DNA of 64,000 nt, from the NCBI RefSeq assembly GCF_964204865.1, contig NC_135251.1:20770001-20834000 (forward strand), in the 5' to 3' direction. Below are positions 54,501 to 64,000 of this stretch, piece after piece; the stretch's first letter is position 1; every line of letters begins with the position of its first letter. The notes beneath the pieces were generated by a model. It was not told the DNA's origin, did no database searches, and was given only the letters and a program-made list of their open reading frames with translations. The position numbers and the translations under genes are program-made. Source of the stretch: Styela clava (lineage: Eukaryota > Chordata > Ascidiacea > Stolidobranchia > Styelidae).

Positions 54501-56854
54501 GCTATATTATGCTATCTAATCACGATGAATGCTTTTGTATTGAGCCATTTGAGCTGCTCCTGTCTTGATTTATTTGTGGAAACATGCTTGGTTCTTTCAA
54601 TTTTCACTGCCTCAACAAATAACTCTGCATAGTGCATACCATTTAAATTCTGATGTTATGGTGACACAGGAGGGTTTACTTGATTTAGCCTATTGAAATT
54701 TTTTTTTGCCTACGAATTTCGCAACTTTAATTCATTTCTAATTTGAAAAGTCAGATCAGTAAAAATTTCTATGTTATTACAGAAGTAAAATCACACTTAA
54801 TCAATTCATAATATGACAAGTTGCCGAAGTGGGGCTTAATGGTAATATAAATGGTAACTATTAGCGACATTGTCATTTTTTCTCAGAAGCACATCTCTCT
54901 AAATTTAGTTTTCACTTTTGATTATCAGGGTGATTTGCTGGAAAAAGTTGTAACGGATCTTCAAAGCATAAACTTTGTCACGGATATACTTTCAATGGGA
55001 CAGACAAAATTTATGGTAAGTGGTTTAGATAACAAATTACATATTTTATTTGGATATAATTAGCAATCAAATAGTTCTCATGGGATTCAAGTACATTCTC
55101 AAAAAACTATTCAGACAAATTGGTACTAAAGTGACCAAATTTTGCTAACACATGAGAGAAGCCTGTATTACCACTGACAAACTGTTTAAAGTGGGTTAGT
55201 GTGTGTCAAGACTCCTGAATTACATCTGTAGTTAGTTATCTTTATTTTAGCTACAACATCCTTTTGCATTATAAGCCTGGGTTATCTCATTTAACCCCAA
55301 CTGATTATTAAATATTTATTTTTGTCACCTTTTTCTCATTCTGACATGTTAAAATTTTACTGTGGAGTTTTAAATCTTGAGTTTTAAAACTTAAATATGG
55401 TTCGAACTAGATTTAAAAACTTTCTCTGCTTATAATAAATTTTCATAGAAGGAAGTTGCCAGTATCATGGAAAATGGTGAGTTACACCATGTATAAAATC
55501 ATGGTTACCTTACAAGTCTGCATATTTTATTACTAACAGGGGGTTTGCTGCTGGGAGGACTTCAAGTCACTTGATGAATCTGGGGATTCCCATTCAACAT
55601 TTCGAAGAATTGATATAAGGTTAGTCTGGTTTAAAAAGCACAGCATAATAGTAAATATACTATATATATCACACTATTAAACAATACAAATTTATTTAGT
55701 AAATTTATTGTGTTGAGTTTTTCCACAAAACTATTTTCATACATTTTTGTTCTTGGTGTGAATATTTCAAATTTTATAAACGCTAATTAAGGTGCTGTTT
55801 TGTGATGAAAAGTATCTAGAATACAACATGTGTAGAAGTTGTTAATAAGCATTGTTGATTCTGAACTGAATAAATATAATTTTAAACAGGTTGGTACCTC
55901 AAGATCAGTTTCCCTGTGCAATGTTGTATTTCACCGGGAGCGATTTATTCAACAAAAGGATGCGAACATTAGCGTTAGAAAAAGGATTCACAATAAATGA
56001 GTATTCAATACGTCCTCAAGGTTCAACTGGTAAGAATCATTTTATTCTGACAACTGTGGATGGCTGATTAAATTTGTAGAATGCTAAATGTAGGATAGAT
56101 CCCTTAAGTGAAGTAAGATCAAATTCACTTTGAAACAAGAAAACTGATCTTTGTGTTAAGTTACAGTTGACCACTGAGGTGCCAAGCACTAATGAGACTA
56201 AATTATTGTAGTGTACAATTGGGTACTCCTGTTGTGTGTGTACCGAGTTAGGGTTAGGACATACTTTTATTTTGATTTTAGTTCTATTACGAGTTCGGGG
56301 ACTGTCTGTGTTAGCCAAGTGAATGTATCCCCTGTCCATAAGTTTCAGTTCCTTTGTACAACTTGGTGTTGAGAAGGCAGACCAAATTAGATAACCTCCA
56401 TATTGGTACACATCTGGAACACCTCGAACTGTGCATTAGTGAATAATACAGATTTACGTGATACTAGAAGTGGTTCATGTAAATGCAATCAGGAAAAATT
56501 CGACCGGTATTGCTGAAATATTCACCATTCAAATAGAAGATCATTATTTTTTTACATTTTATAAAAAATATCCATTTTGGCGTTATTTTATTTGTTTTGA
56601 TAGATTTTGTTCCAATAATTAAAAATGCCATTTACAAGTAGTAATTTGTCAACATTCCTTATCTTGTATTGCACTTACTATCATTCAGAGTTGTATCTTG
56701 ACTGGAAGACAATATCAAACATTTTTGAACACAAATAATATTTGTGTTGATCTATTCAGGTATACCTGGTGAACCTCTTCCTGTCTCATGTGAAGAAGAT
56801 ATATTTGATTACATCGATATGCCTTATGTTGAACCAAGCAAACGAAGTGAATAA
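51568..56854 (+). CDS. POLB: DNA polymerase beta
   Basis: Ten exons: 51,568-51,628, 52,186-52,310, 52,530-52,663, 52,982-53,083, 53,550-53,604, 54,323-54,469, 54,929-55,015, 55,540-55,619, 55,890-56,029 and 56,760-56,854. All phases join to 341 aa (human 335). The lyase domain has the helix-hairpin-helix [13 protein letters not shown] with the Schiff-base Lys72, and VSGIGPAAARKL. The nucleotidyltransferase core has CGSYRRG and GDIDVLL with Asp190 and Asp192. The third metal-binding Asp lies in RRIDIRL (Asp262, human 256). The numbering is identical to human up to a six-residue insert around 246-256. [13 protein letters not shown] and [12 protein letters not shown] follow. It fills single-nucleotide gaps in nuclear base excision repair. 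The exon 2 donor (GTCAGA) is weak but the frame requires it. A poly-A signal is at 57,148. Confidence 0.94.
53273..53292 (+). repeat. (CA)n microsatellite in POLB intron 4
   Basis: About ten uninterrupted CA units lie between exons 4 and 5. Confidence 0.9.
53880..54209. mobile_element. Possible MITE in POLB intron 5
   Basis: The left end 'tactgtatatacatgc' and the complement of the right end 'taccgtacatactcgc' are imperfect inverted repeats. The interior contains 'gactcgcacatgagtcgcac' and 'agtcgcaccttataag'. The 330-bp segment is non-coding. Its ends loosely resemble those of the element at 12,345. Confidence 0.45.
56222..56413. mobile_element. MITE, GGTACTCC family, copy 4, in POLB intron 9
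   Basis: It begins GGTACTCCTGTTGTGTGTGTACC and ends GGTACACATCTGGAACACC, with the family interior 'agggttagga', 'ggggactgtctgtgttag' and 'acaacttggtgtt'. No clear target duplication is visible. Confidence 0.7.
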
Positions 56855-57379
56855 ATATGATGATTCGTTCAGATTTGTCAATTATCTCATGTCTTCTGCT
56901 TGAAGATGAAATATTCTGAGGTGCTATCCACTGGGCGAGTAGTCATGCATCCTGATTCCATGATTACCTCTTCAGAGCATTTAATTTCTGGTTTTAAATG
57001 TTCTTGAATGATTTGATCTTTGACTTTTTATGCATATATAGTTAACGATGAAAAAATCGCTTTGTTTAACTACAGTATGCAATGTATTCATACCTTTTTT
57101 ATTATTTTTTGTGTTGCATCATTGTATTCTACGGTACTTGTGTTGAGAATAAAATGTGCATCATACCTTTAACATGATGGAAATAATTATGGGAGCAATG
57201 GTTATTAACTGTTGAAGGTGTGTGCTCACAGATATAATTTTGATTTTGAACAAAATTGGATTGAATGACAAATCTTAGTGATGAGTGATTAGTTTTTACT
57301 TTCCCATAATTTGATGGTAGTCAGGCAAGGTGACGTCATTCGCTATATGACTTTGTTTGCATTACCTTGGGCCTTCTTT
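56855..57379. other. POLB 3' untranslated region and spacer
   Basis: The poly-A signal AATAAA at 57,148 implies a 3' untranslated region of about 310 bases. No other feature is seen. Confidence 0.55.
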
Positions 57380-57489
57380 GGTACTCCTGAAGTATGTGCA
57401 CCAAGATGTCGCACAACCTGAGCCCTAATCTGGTACACAACCTGAGTTTAGGTTGTGCGCCATCGTGGTGCGCATACTTCAGGTCTCCT
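57380..57489. mobile_element. Short hairpin MITE, copy 2
   Basis: It starts GGTACTCCTGAAGTATGTGCACC and carries the arms 'gtgcaccaagatg.cgcacaacc' and their complement around a short core. It links the hairpin form at 9,028 to the longer GGTACTCC family through a shared terminal repeat. Confidence 0.75.
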
Positions 57490-57606
57490 GTGTAGTCGTT
57501 CTTGAATTTTGTCGTGTTTCGCGTGAATGGGTCTTCTATTTTTAATCGCTTGTATCGTTGTTCTCGGGTCTTGGGCCACCCTGTTTGTGCTGGACTGGGT
57601 ATTGTG

Positions 57607-58794
57607 TAGAGATGTACCGATACCACTTTTGTCGCCGATACCGATCCGATACCAGCTAAAAAACGCCGATACCGATACACCGATACTACAAAAGGCCGAT
57701 ATTACCGATACTGTGTAGTGCAGACGGGTTAAAACAATGGTCTTTGAGCGTTGTTTATAGTACACAATATTTCAGATCGAAAAAAAAGATATATATGTCG
57801 CATAATATGAAATTAATGATTGGTATCCATATGCTTTAACTGATTAAGATACATTGTACAGTAACGCTAGTAATCTCGATGTTCAATTGAAACTCATAAG
57901 CCGGGATGTCCAATATGAATTTAATGTTAATATCGTGACCTTCAAAAATCGTTATTCGTGTTTAAAAGAATATCGAATATCACCCACACATTCTAGAGCC
58001 GCCGTCCTACGATCAAATTAAAAGCATTTTTCAAATATTTCATTTCGTCGCTAATCGTAATCGTCGACGCAATAAGTAAGTCAAAGCCAACATGAAAGAA
58101 TATCAATCAGCACCGACCAAAAGAAGGCCTACCAATAACCGTCGAGGACGTTTTTTTACTTTACTATTTTATAATATTATACAATTGCTATCATATATTT
58201 TGTGATAGTCTAGGGCTAGGCGGTCATGTCAATATATCTATATAATTAATACCTGCGTAGAGGGATAATTGTGTCGGAATTTAGTTTATTGATGTCGACG
58301 GACTAAATGACACTCGTACTTGACGACAAACAGTCAAAATTTATACCCGTGCCAAAAGTCCATGTGCCGTTAATAAGGACCCCAATTCCACTGTATGATT
58401 TAAAACTGGGCGTCTAATTGCTTTTTGTTATGTGCCGTGTTGATATATTTCTTCATAAATACTATGTAATATTAAAAATTTCAATATAAAAATTTGACAG
58501 CGAAAATAGCCAAATTAGTTGAGCTAATTTGGCTGATAAATAGCTAAAAACACGTGAATCCTATTCTCTCGCGGGGGTGGGGACATGTATGGCTCATAGC
58601 TCACGATCTCTCCAGACGAAAAATAAATTAAAAAGTAGTATTCCAACTTATCTTTAAAACATTCTGGACCATATCAAAAAGGTAAATATATCGGAAATAT
58701 CGGCCTTAATCTCACCGATACCGATACATGGCCGATACCGTAAAAAATGGCCGATATTGCCGATACCCGATACCGATACATCGGTACATCTCTA
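57607..58794. mobile_element. Non-autonomous hAT-type element with CCGATA-rich ends
   Basis: The 1,188-bp element is flanked by a perfect 8-bp direct repeat GTATTGTG (57,599-57,606 and 58,795-58,802). Inverted ends are TAGAGATGTACCGAT. Both subterminal regions are packed with CCGATA or TATCGG repeats in inverted arrangement (about 57,620-57,715 and 58,690-58,780). Such motif clusters are likely transposase-binding sites. No transposase-like frame is present. Confidence 0.88.
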
Positions 58795-58802
58795 GTATTG
58801 TG

Positions 58803-59549
58803 CGTCACGTTTTCTGACACCACGATTATTGTCGTATTCTATTTTATTACGCGTTTGAGCTCCTTAAATGGCTTTTAAATTCAAGTTATTATCAAATTTA
58901 CGTGGTTGAATGTTCGTATTATTCCTGCGACTAAAAATTGAGCATTATAACACAAGGATCGATGATTGACTGACAGCCGTCATAATACATTTGATGGAGA
59001 TTTGGAAATATTTATAATGACGACCTAATGCATTTCGATGGAGCATTTCTAGAGCGTCACAAGGAATTTTTCGCGTTGGGCCAAATATTAAGCCATCTCA
59101 TAACTTTATCATGATGAATTTTAAATTATTGAATGCCCGTGGACGCCTCGAGTACATCACTGAGCAGCACAGCCTTGATAGTGAGAACCACTGCTGGAGG
59201 CTAACTTTGTGACCCATTTAGGTATATATTTACTAACGTTAAACGTAGCCGGATGATGGCGACCCTTGTGAATTTTAGAAATGGGGCGATTCAGGTATAT
59301 GCTGGATTCAGCGAATCCGACTTATTGGTCATGAATCGAATTTTCGGAGTCCGGGACGTCATAATAAAAGAGCTAAAAACACGTTGCCGAAATTATTGCA
59401 ACAGTGATAGCTCGTCAAAGTATGCCGTACCTCGTGTCTTCTTGGCAAACATTGCCCTAAAGACCTGTTGGACTATTTAGTAGTGTATTCGTCCTCTTGT
59501 TTTTGGTCACAATACAAGAGCGAGTGTCGTGAGTTAACAGCTTCAGTTG
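58803..59549. other. Non-coding spacer
   Basis: No gene is supported. The plus-strand frame 59,253-59,480 (75 codons) has no recognised family and no splice or poly-A context. Confidence 0.5.
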
Positions 59550-59751
59550 GTGACCGTACATTTGAACCCACGTACATTTGAACCCATGTCTTTATCCACG
59601 GGTTCAATCAATATGCAGGTGCTGAAACCCATGGGTTAGGGTTAGTATGGGTTCAACAATCCGTACAACGAAAAAATTTCCATAGGTGCAATAGTATGCA
59701 GGTGCAATTGTCATGGGTTCAAATGTACGTGGGTTCAAATGTAATGGAACC
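59550..59751. mobile_element. MITE with 32-bp perfect inverted repeats and 10-bp target duplication
   Basis: Each subterminal arm contains two copies of TACATTTGAACCCA and the arms are perfect inverted repeats over 32 bp (59,557-59,588 and 59,712-59,743). The 10-bp direct repeat GCTTCAGTTG lies at 59,540-59,549 and 59,752-59,761. Duplications of 9-11 bp suggest a Mutator-like (MULE) origin. The core also repeats ATGGGTT and CAGGTGCA motifs. It is non-coding. Confidence 0.8.
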
Positions 59752-60255
59752 GCTTCAGTTGTGAGCTGACTTTCACAATGTATTTATTGTTGAAACATGA
59801 TAGTATGATAAGGCCATAAAATTATTTTAACAATATTCAACTCTCAATGTTCGAAATTAATAAGACTGAGCGAAAGTCGGACTTGATCTAGTCCTAGGGA
59901 ACGATAGATTACGGTATTGAGTTTGATAAAACGGTAGTGACTCGGATCATTTGGTATTTCAATTCACGTTAAAGGCTGGAATCATCGCCGAAAGATCTAG
60001 AAAACCTAGGATAGTCCGGGCACCGTTACCATGACAGCACAGGTAGCTGTTCCACAGTTCCAACTTCGGGATACCGTATGACTTTCGGGTAATTGCTGGT
60101 CAAATATTTTGTTTTGGACTTCGTCGACATATATTTGAGCGTATGGCATGAAACATTCGTTTGCCTAAGTCTGGAATTATATCTTATCCGTGATATCAGT
60201 TAGCGGTCAAAATTGTTTGAGTAACGCCTTTTTGAAGCATTGACGTTGCGACTAC
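59752..60255. other. Non-coding spacer
   Basis: Nothing recognised beyond the right target duplicate of the preceding element. Confidence 0.45.
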
Positions 60256-60512
60256 TTAAACATTTAAAGACTGACGCTTCTTAACAGTACTTGAGTTACG
60301 GCGAAATGCCACTTGAAAATTTAACGACTGGCGATTTTTAACAGTATTGAAGTTACGGTGAAATGCCATTCAAACATTTAACGACTGACGCTTTTTAACA
60401 ATACCAATAGTAGGCGTCAGTCGTTGAATGTGTAAGTAGCATTTCACCGTAACTTCAATACTGTTAAAAACAGACAGTCGGTAAATGTTTTAGGTATAAT
60501 TTCACCGTAACA
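60256..60512. repeat. Large inverted repeat built from ~58-bp tandem units
   Basis: The left arm has two and a half units of 'acatttaacgactgacg...ttaacagtattgaagttacggtgaaatgcca', and the right arm has the complement of about one and a half to two units. The centre is near 60,400-60,411. The arms could pair into a long hairpin. There is no coding potential. Confidence 0.75.
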
Positions 60513-61922
60513 TCATTGTTTAAGTGGCCGCCTCATATGTCGTAGCCTACTTAGGGTATCTCATCGTCTAAATCCGCCCTACTTATAGTACATTCACATA
60601 ATTGTATTGATGTTTACCTATACATATGCTTACCATTAGTCCCGTTTTAGGCTGGACAGTCCCACTTTTCAACGTCTTGTCCCGGCGTCCCGACCGATCA
60701 GCCAACCAGCTTTGGAGTTCAGCCAGTCAGCATAGTACACGAACATTGGCATGTTTAATTTGTTACGTGTAAGCCCCGTACGCCAAAAGGGTACTTAACG
60801 TTAACGTAAATCTTTTATATTTTTCAAACCGAAACCGATATTGAGACAGACAGCGCATGAACGCTCGATGACAATATGGTCAATGAAGTCAGCCGGGATG
60901 GTTTTAAATGTAGGCCCCTAATGTAAAATCGGTAAATTCAAAGTTGAAAAAATTACAGCTATGGTCTTTGTAGGCGTCCCGCTTTGAGGTCAGAAAAATA
61001 TGGTGAGCCCACCTATACGGGGTTGTAGAGAAATTAACGGGCGATGGGGGAACCAACTCTCTAAAATCGGATGACCCCACAGTTCACTGAATATATTCGT
61101 GTATTCAGAATTTGATTCTGAAAAATATGCTCAAAGACGGGGCCCATATGGCGCCCGTCAAATATATTTTATTATGCACAAATGCGCACAAAATAATCGT
61201 GGGTTCACTATCGCGAGAATGCAAATGTTTGAAAGGACCTTTTCTATTGGTCATCAAAAAGCCCATGCTGGAAATATTGGAAGGCGATCATACTGCTTTA
61301 TTTGTCAATATTGCCGCGCCGCCGTGGGCTATGGAATGATCCATAATTATCGGTAGTGTCGCTTGTAATCAAGAAGAATTACGTGCGCCTGACTGTAAGC
61401 AATTTTCTAAATACAGTACATTTTAAAGAACATACAATGGAGTTAGAGAACACGTTGCAGAATTAATCAAAAACTACGCTGCGTGGAAAAATTGATGTCC
61501 ATGAACCGCTACTATGTAAAACTGCGATTAAAATGAACTTAATTACTGTACAAAGAAAATGAATTTGGTGTCAGATAATAGTTACTTAATTTGGAATGGA
61601 ATATTTAAACTATGTGCATAATTTATCATAAGTATTACTCATATTGATGATATACTCTTACAGTTATTTTCCCTAGCGAACTCAGTCGGCAACTGCGCCT
61701 AGCATTTCATTATCAAGCTTTGATTCAAAGAGTGACTAAACGCTCGATCATTTCCTCACTCCGATGAAAAACGAGAATGTTTACGAGTAAAATGAGATCA
61801 ACATGAGCCATTCAGCCGTGTTGTGAAAAAAGTTCGGAATGTCGACGTGTTTATTACGCGTGCTCGCATCAGTTGGCAACGTTTTAGTTACTTACATAGC
61901 TAGCAGTGGCTGAGTCTTCGCT
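60513..61922. other. Intergenic spacer upstream of ALDH1
   Basis: No gene, RNA or clear repeat is supported. Open frames at 61,099-61,356 overlap in two frames and resemble no family. The last few hundred bases presumably hold the ALDH promoter; I see no convincing TATA box. Confidence 0.5.
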
Positions 61923-63413
61923 ATGTCCAGCTTACCTCCGCCCGTTTTGAAGCCGGAAATTCGGTACACGAAGCTTTTTATTAATAATGAATGGGTAGAT
62001 TCGGTTAGTGGCAAAACCTTTTCCACTATTAATCCATGTACCGAGGAAAAAATATGCGATATCCAAGAAGGTGACAAGGCTGATGTTGACAAAGCCGTTG
62101 TTGCAGCAAGGAAAGCGTTCGAGCTCGGGTCGGAATGGCGTCGGATGGATGCTTCACAAAGGGGGCTGTTGATGTTTCGTCTCGCCGATTTGATTGAAAG
62201 GGATCGAGTGTACTTGGCGAGTTTAGAAACGCTCGACAATGGGAAGCCTTATTATATGTCTTACAATGCAGACCTCCACTTGACCATAAGTTGCTACAGA
62301 TATTATGCGGGATGGGCGGACAAGAATCATGGAAAAGTAGTTCCCATGGACGGAGATTTTTTTGCTTACACCAGGCACGAACCCATTGGCGTTTGCGGAC
62401 AAATTATTCCATGGAATTTCCCCTTATTGATGCAGGCTTGGAAATTAGCCCCAGCTTTAGCGGCGGGAAACACTGTGGTGATGAAAACAGCTGAACAAAC
62501 ACCGCTTACCGCATTGCATATTGCTGCATTGATCAAAGAAGCTGGATTTCCCGCCGGGGTGGTAAATATAATTTCAGGATATGGACCGACCGCTGGCGCT
62601 GCTATTTCTGAACACATGGATGTTGACAAGGTCGGATTCACTGGATCTACAGAAGTTGGCCATTTGATAATGCAGGCTGCCGGAAAATCGAATCTAAAAC
62701 GGGTCACTCTCGAGCTTGGTGGAAAAAGTCCAATGATTGTTCTCGCTGATAGCGATCTCGATTTTGCGGTTGAAACTTGCCACTTTGGATTATTTTTTAA
62801 CATGGGACAATGCTGTTGCGCCGGATCAAGAATTTACGTTGAAGAATCCGTTTACGACGAATTTGTAAAACGAAGTACCGAGCGTGCTAAAAAGCGAACA
62901 GTTGGAGATCCATATGACGAAAGCATCGAACAAGGCCCACAGATTGATCCTGAGCAATTCGCTAGGGTTACCCGCATGATTGAGGAGGGCAAGCAGTCGG
63001 GAGCTAAACTTATGTGTGGCGGCAAGAGATGGGGAACAAAGGGATTTTATGTTGAACCCACCGTTTTTGCAGATGTTCCCGACGACTCTTCAATTGGTAC
63101 TGAAGAAATTTTTGGGCCTGTTCAGCAAATCATGAAATTCAAAACCATCGACGATGCTATAAAAAAAGCAAACACAACAAAATATGGATTGGCAGCGGCT
63201 GTGATAACGAAAGATCTCGACAGGGCGTTGACAATTGCAAACAGCGTCAGAGCAGGTACGGTGTGGGTGAATTCTCACAACACTTTTTCAGCGGCAATGC
63301 CGTTTGGTGGATATGGTATGTCTGGGCAAGGACGAGAACTTGGCGAATATGGTTTGGCAAACTACACTGAAGTTAAGACGGTCATGATTAAAATTTCCCA
63401 AAAGAATTCCTAA
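61923..63413 (+). CDS. ALDH1-type cytosolic aldehyde dehydrogenase
   Basis: An intronless gene of 496 aa, the usual length for cytosolic ALDH1. It shows the NAD-binding and catalytic landmarks IIPWNFP (Asn165), FTGSTEVG (239-246), LELGGKSP (general base Glu264) and GQCCCAGSR (nucleophile Cys298). EEIFGPV and [18 protein letters not shown] follow. The N terminus ([16 protein letters not shown]) and C terminus ([13 protein letters not shown]-type) resemble vertebrate ALDH1A enzymes, and there is no mitochondrial leader. It oxidises aldehydes to acids with NAD; retinal is a possible substrate, but ALDH1A versus ALDH2-like specificity cannot be settled by reading. The first ATG fits the family start. 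Absence of introns in a gene that usually has about a dozen suggests a retrocopy. AATAAA is at 63,579. Confidence 0.93.
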   Translation: MSSLPPPVLKPEIRYTKLFINNEWVDSVSGKTFSTINPCTEEKICDIQEGDKADVDKAVVAARKAFELGSEWRRMDASQRGLLMFRLADLIERDRVYLASLETLDNGKPYYMSYNADLHLTISCYRYYAGWADKNHGKVVPMDGDFFAYTRHEPIGVCGQIIPWNFPLLMQAWKLAPALAAGNTVVMKTAEQTPLTALHIAALIKEAGFPAGVVNIISGYGPTAGAAISEHMDVDKVGFTGSTEVGHLIMQAAGKSNLKRVTLELGGKSPMIVLADSDLDFAVETCHFGLFFNMGQCCCAGSRIYVEESVYDEFVKRSTERAKKRTVGDPYDESIEQGPQIDPEQFARVTRMIEEGKQSGAKLMCGGKRWGTKGFYVEPTVFADVPDDSSIGTEEIFGPVQQIMKFKTIDDAIKKANTTKYGLAAAVITKDLDRALTIANSVRAGTVWVNSHNTFSAAMPFGGYGMSGQGRELGEYGLANYTEVKTVMIKISQKNS

Positions 63414-64000
63414 TTGTACGTGGACGATGGCAAATCATTGCAAAACAATTGGAACAATATGTACCCTATATATATCCATTAACCTATATATAAGCATTAA
63501 CAATATGTATATATATAAATCGATACAAATTGAAAGCTGTCACGGAATTTGTAGCAGCTATTTTGTTGAATTCTTGTTAATAAAAACTTAATTAAAAGTA
63601 AAACATCATGCATACAGTCTGTTCGAAGGAAATTGTTTTTTTGCAATCGTGCACAGCGCTGGAAAAATATGAATGCAAATTTTGCTGAACCCAAATCGTT
63701 TAATTAGTTTGTTGCAATTTGAATTTGGCGAGTCTTGACCCGCATTAATCATTTGAAACGTACGTGTTATTTTTTCTCATAGCATGTTAATAAAATTTCA
63801 ATTGTTCACAGGAACAGGCATAGCTAATCCATTAATCATATAAAACTTGTTATTTCTGATTGTATGTTAATACGATTCAATTATTCACCGGTTGGCGTGA
63901 CAACGTTGCTACTCGCCAGTAGGACTTATACCCGTCAATTCTGGTCATATGGCACATCCTGTGTTTCACACATATATCGCAAAATAAAATCATTTCTCAT
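63414..64000. other. ALDH1 3' untranslated region and downstream spacer
   Basis: A poly-A signal at 63,579 lies 166 bases after the stop. Nothing else is recognised up to the window edge. Confidence 0.5.

Noticed and set aside
59253-59480. 75-codon plus-strand frame as a small gene
   Set aside because: There is no recognised domain or context, and the surrounding sequence is transposon-rich non-coding DNA.

Overview
This is an AT-rich stretch of an animal nuclear genome. GT-AG introns, long intergenic spaces, tRNA-derived SINEs, decayed LINEs and many short non-autonomous DNA transposons rule out a prokaryote or organelle. The protein-coding genes are animal genes, and several (POLB, NAA50, SIN1, an ALDH1-type dehydrogenase, a RIPK-like death-domain protein, a MYORG-like GH31) read closest to deuterostome or vertebrate versions from memory. 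An invertebrate deuterostome, perhaps an ascidian, is my best guess; no search was possible.

Layout. 1-15,160 has no convincing host gene. It holds nested LINE and SINE copies, a ~145-bp tandem array, a hAT element inserted inside a SINE, a duplicated segment carrying a SINE, and several MITEs. 15,161-16,669 is an intronless RIPK-like pseudokinase with a C-terminal death domain. 20,027-21,577 is a four-exon NAA50 N-terminal acetyltransferase whose first coding exon is only 8 nt. 23,386-32,291 is an eight-exon SIN1/MAPKAP1 (TORC2 subunit). 34,431-40,397 is a five-exon type II membrane GH31 glycosidase like MYORG, with a ~1.9-kb piggyBac-like insertion in its last intron. 41,812-42,665 (minus) is a decayed alkylsulfatase pseudogene, and 44,708-48,685 (plus) is an intact five-exon alkylsulfatase. 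50,401-51,252 (minus) is an intronless TPMT-family methyltransferase, head-to-head with the ten-exon DNA polymerase beta gene at 51,568-56,854. 57,380-60,540 is transposon-rich, including a hAT element with a perfect 8-bp target duplication. 61,923-63,413 is an intronless cytosolic ALDH1-type aldehyde dehydrogenase.

The genes are ordinary unlinked housekeeping and metabolic loci rather than a pathway cluster. The most interesting points are the pseudokinase with changed catalytic residues, the alkylsulfatase with its inverted dead paralogue, the intronless ALDH1, TPMT and RIPK-like genes (possible retrogenes), and the well-preserved structures (terminal repeats and target duplications) of several MITE and hAT families. 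All exon boundaries were placed by hand from splice motifs, reading frame and recalled family sequences.
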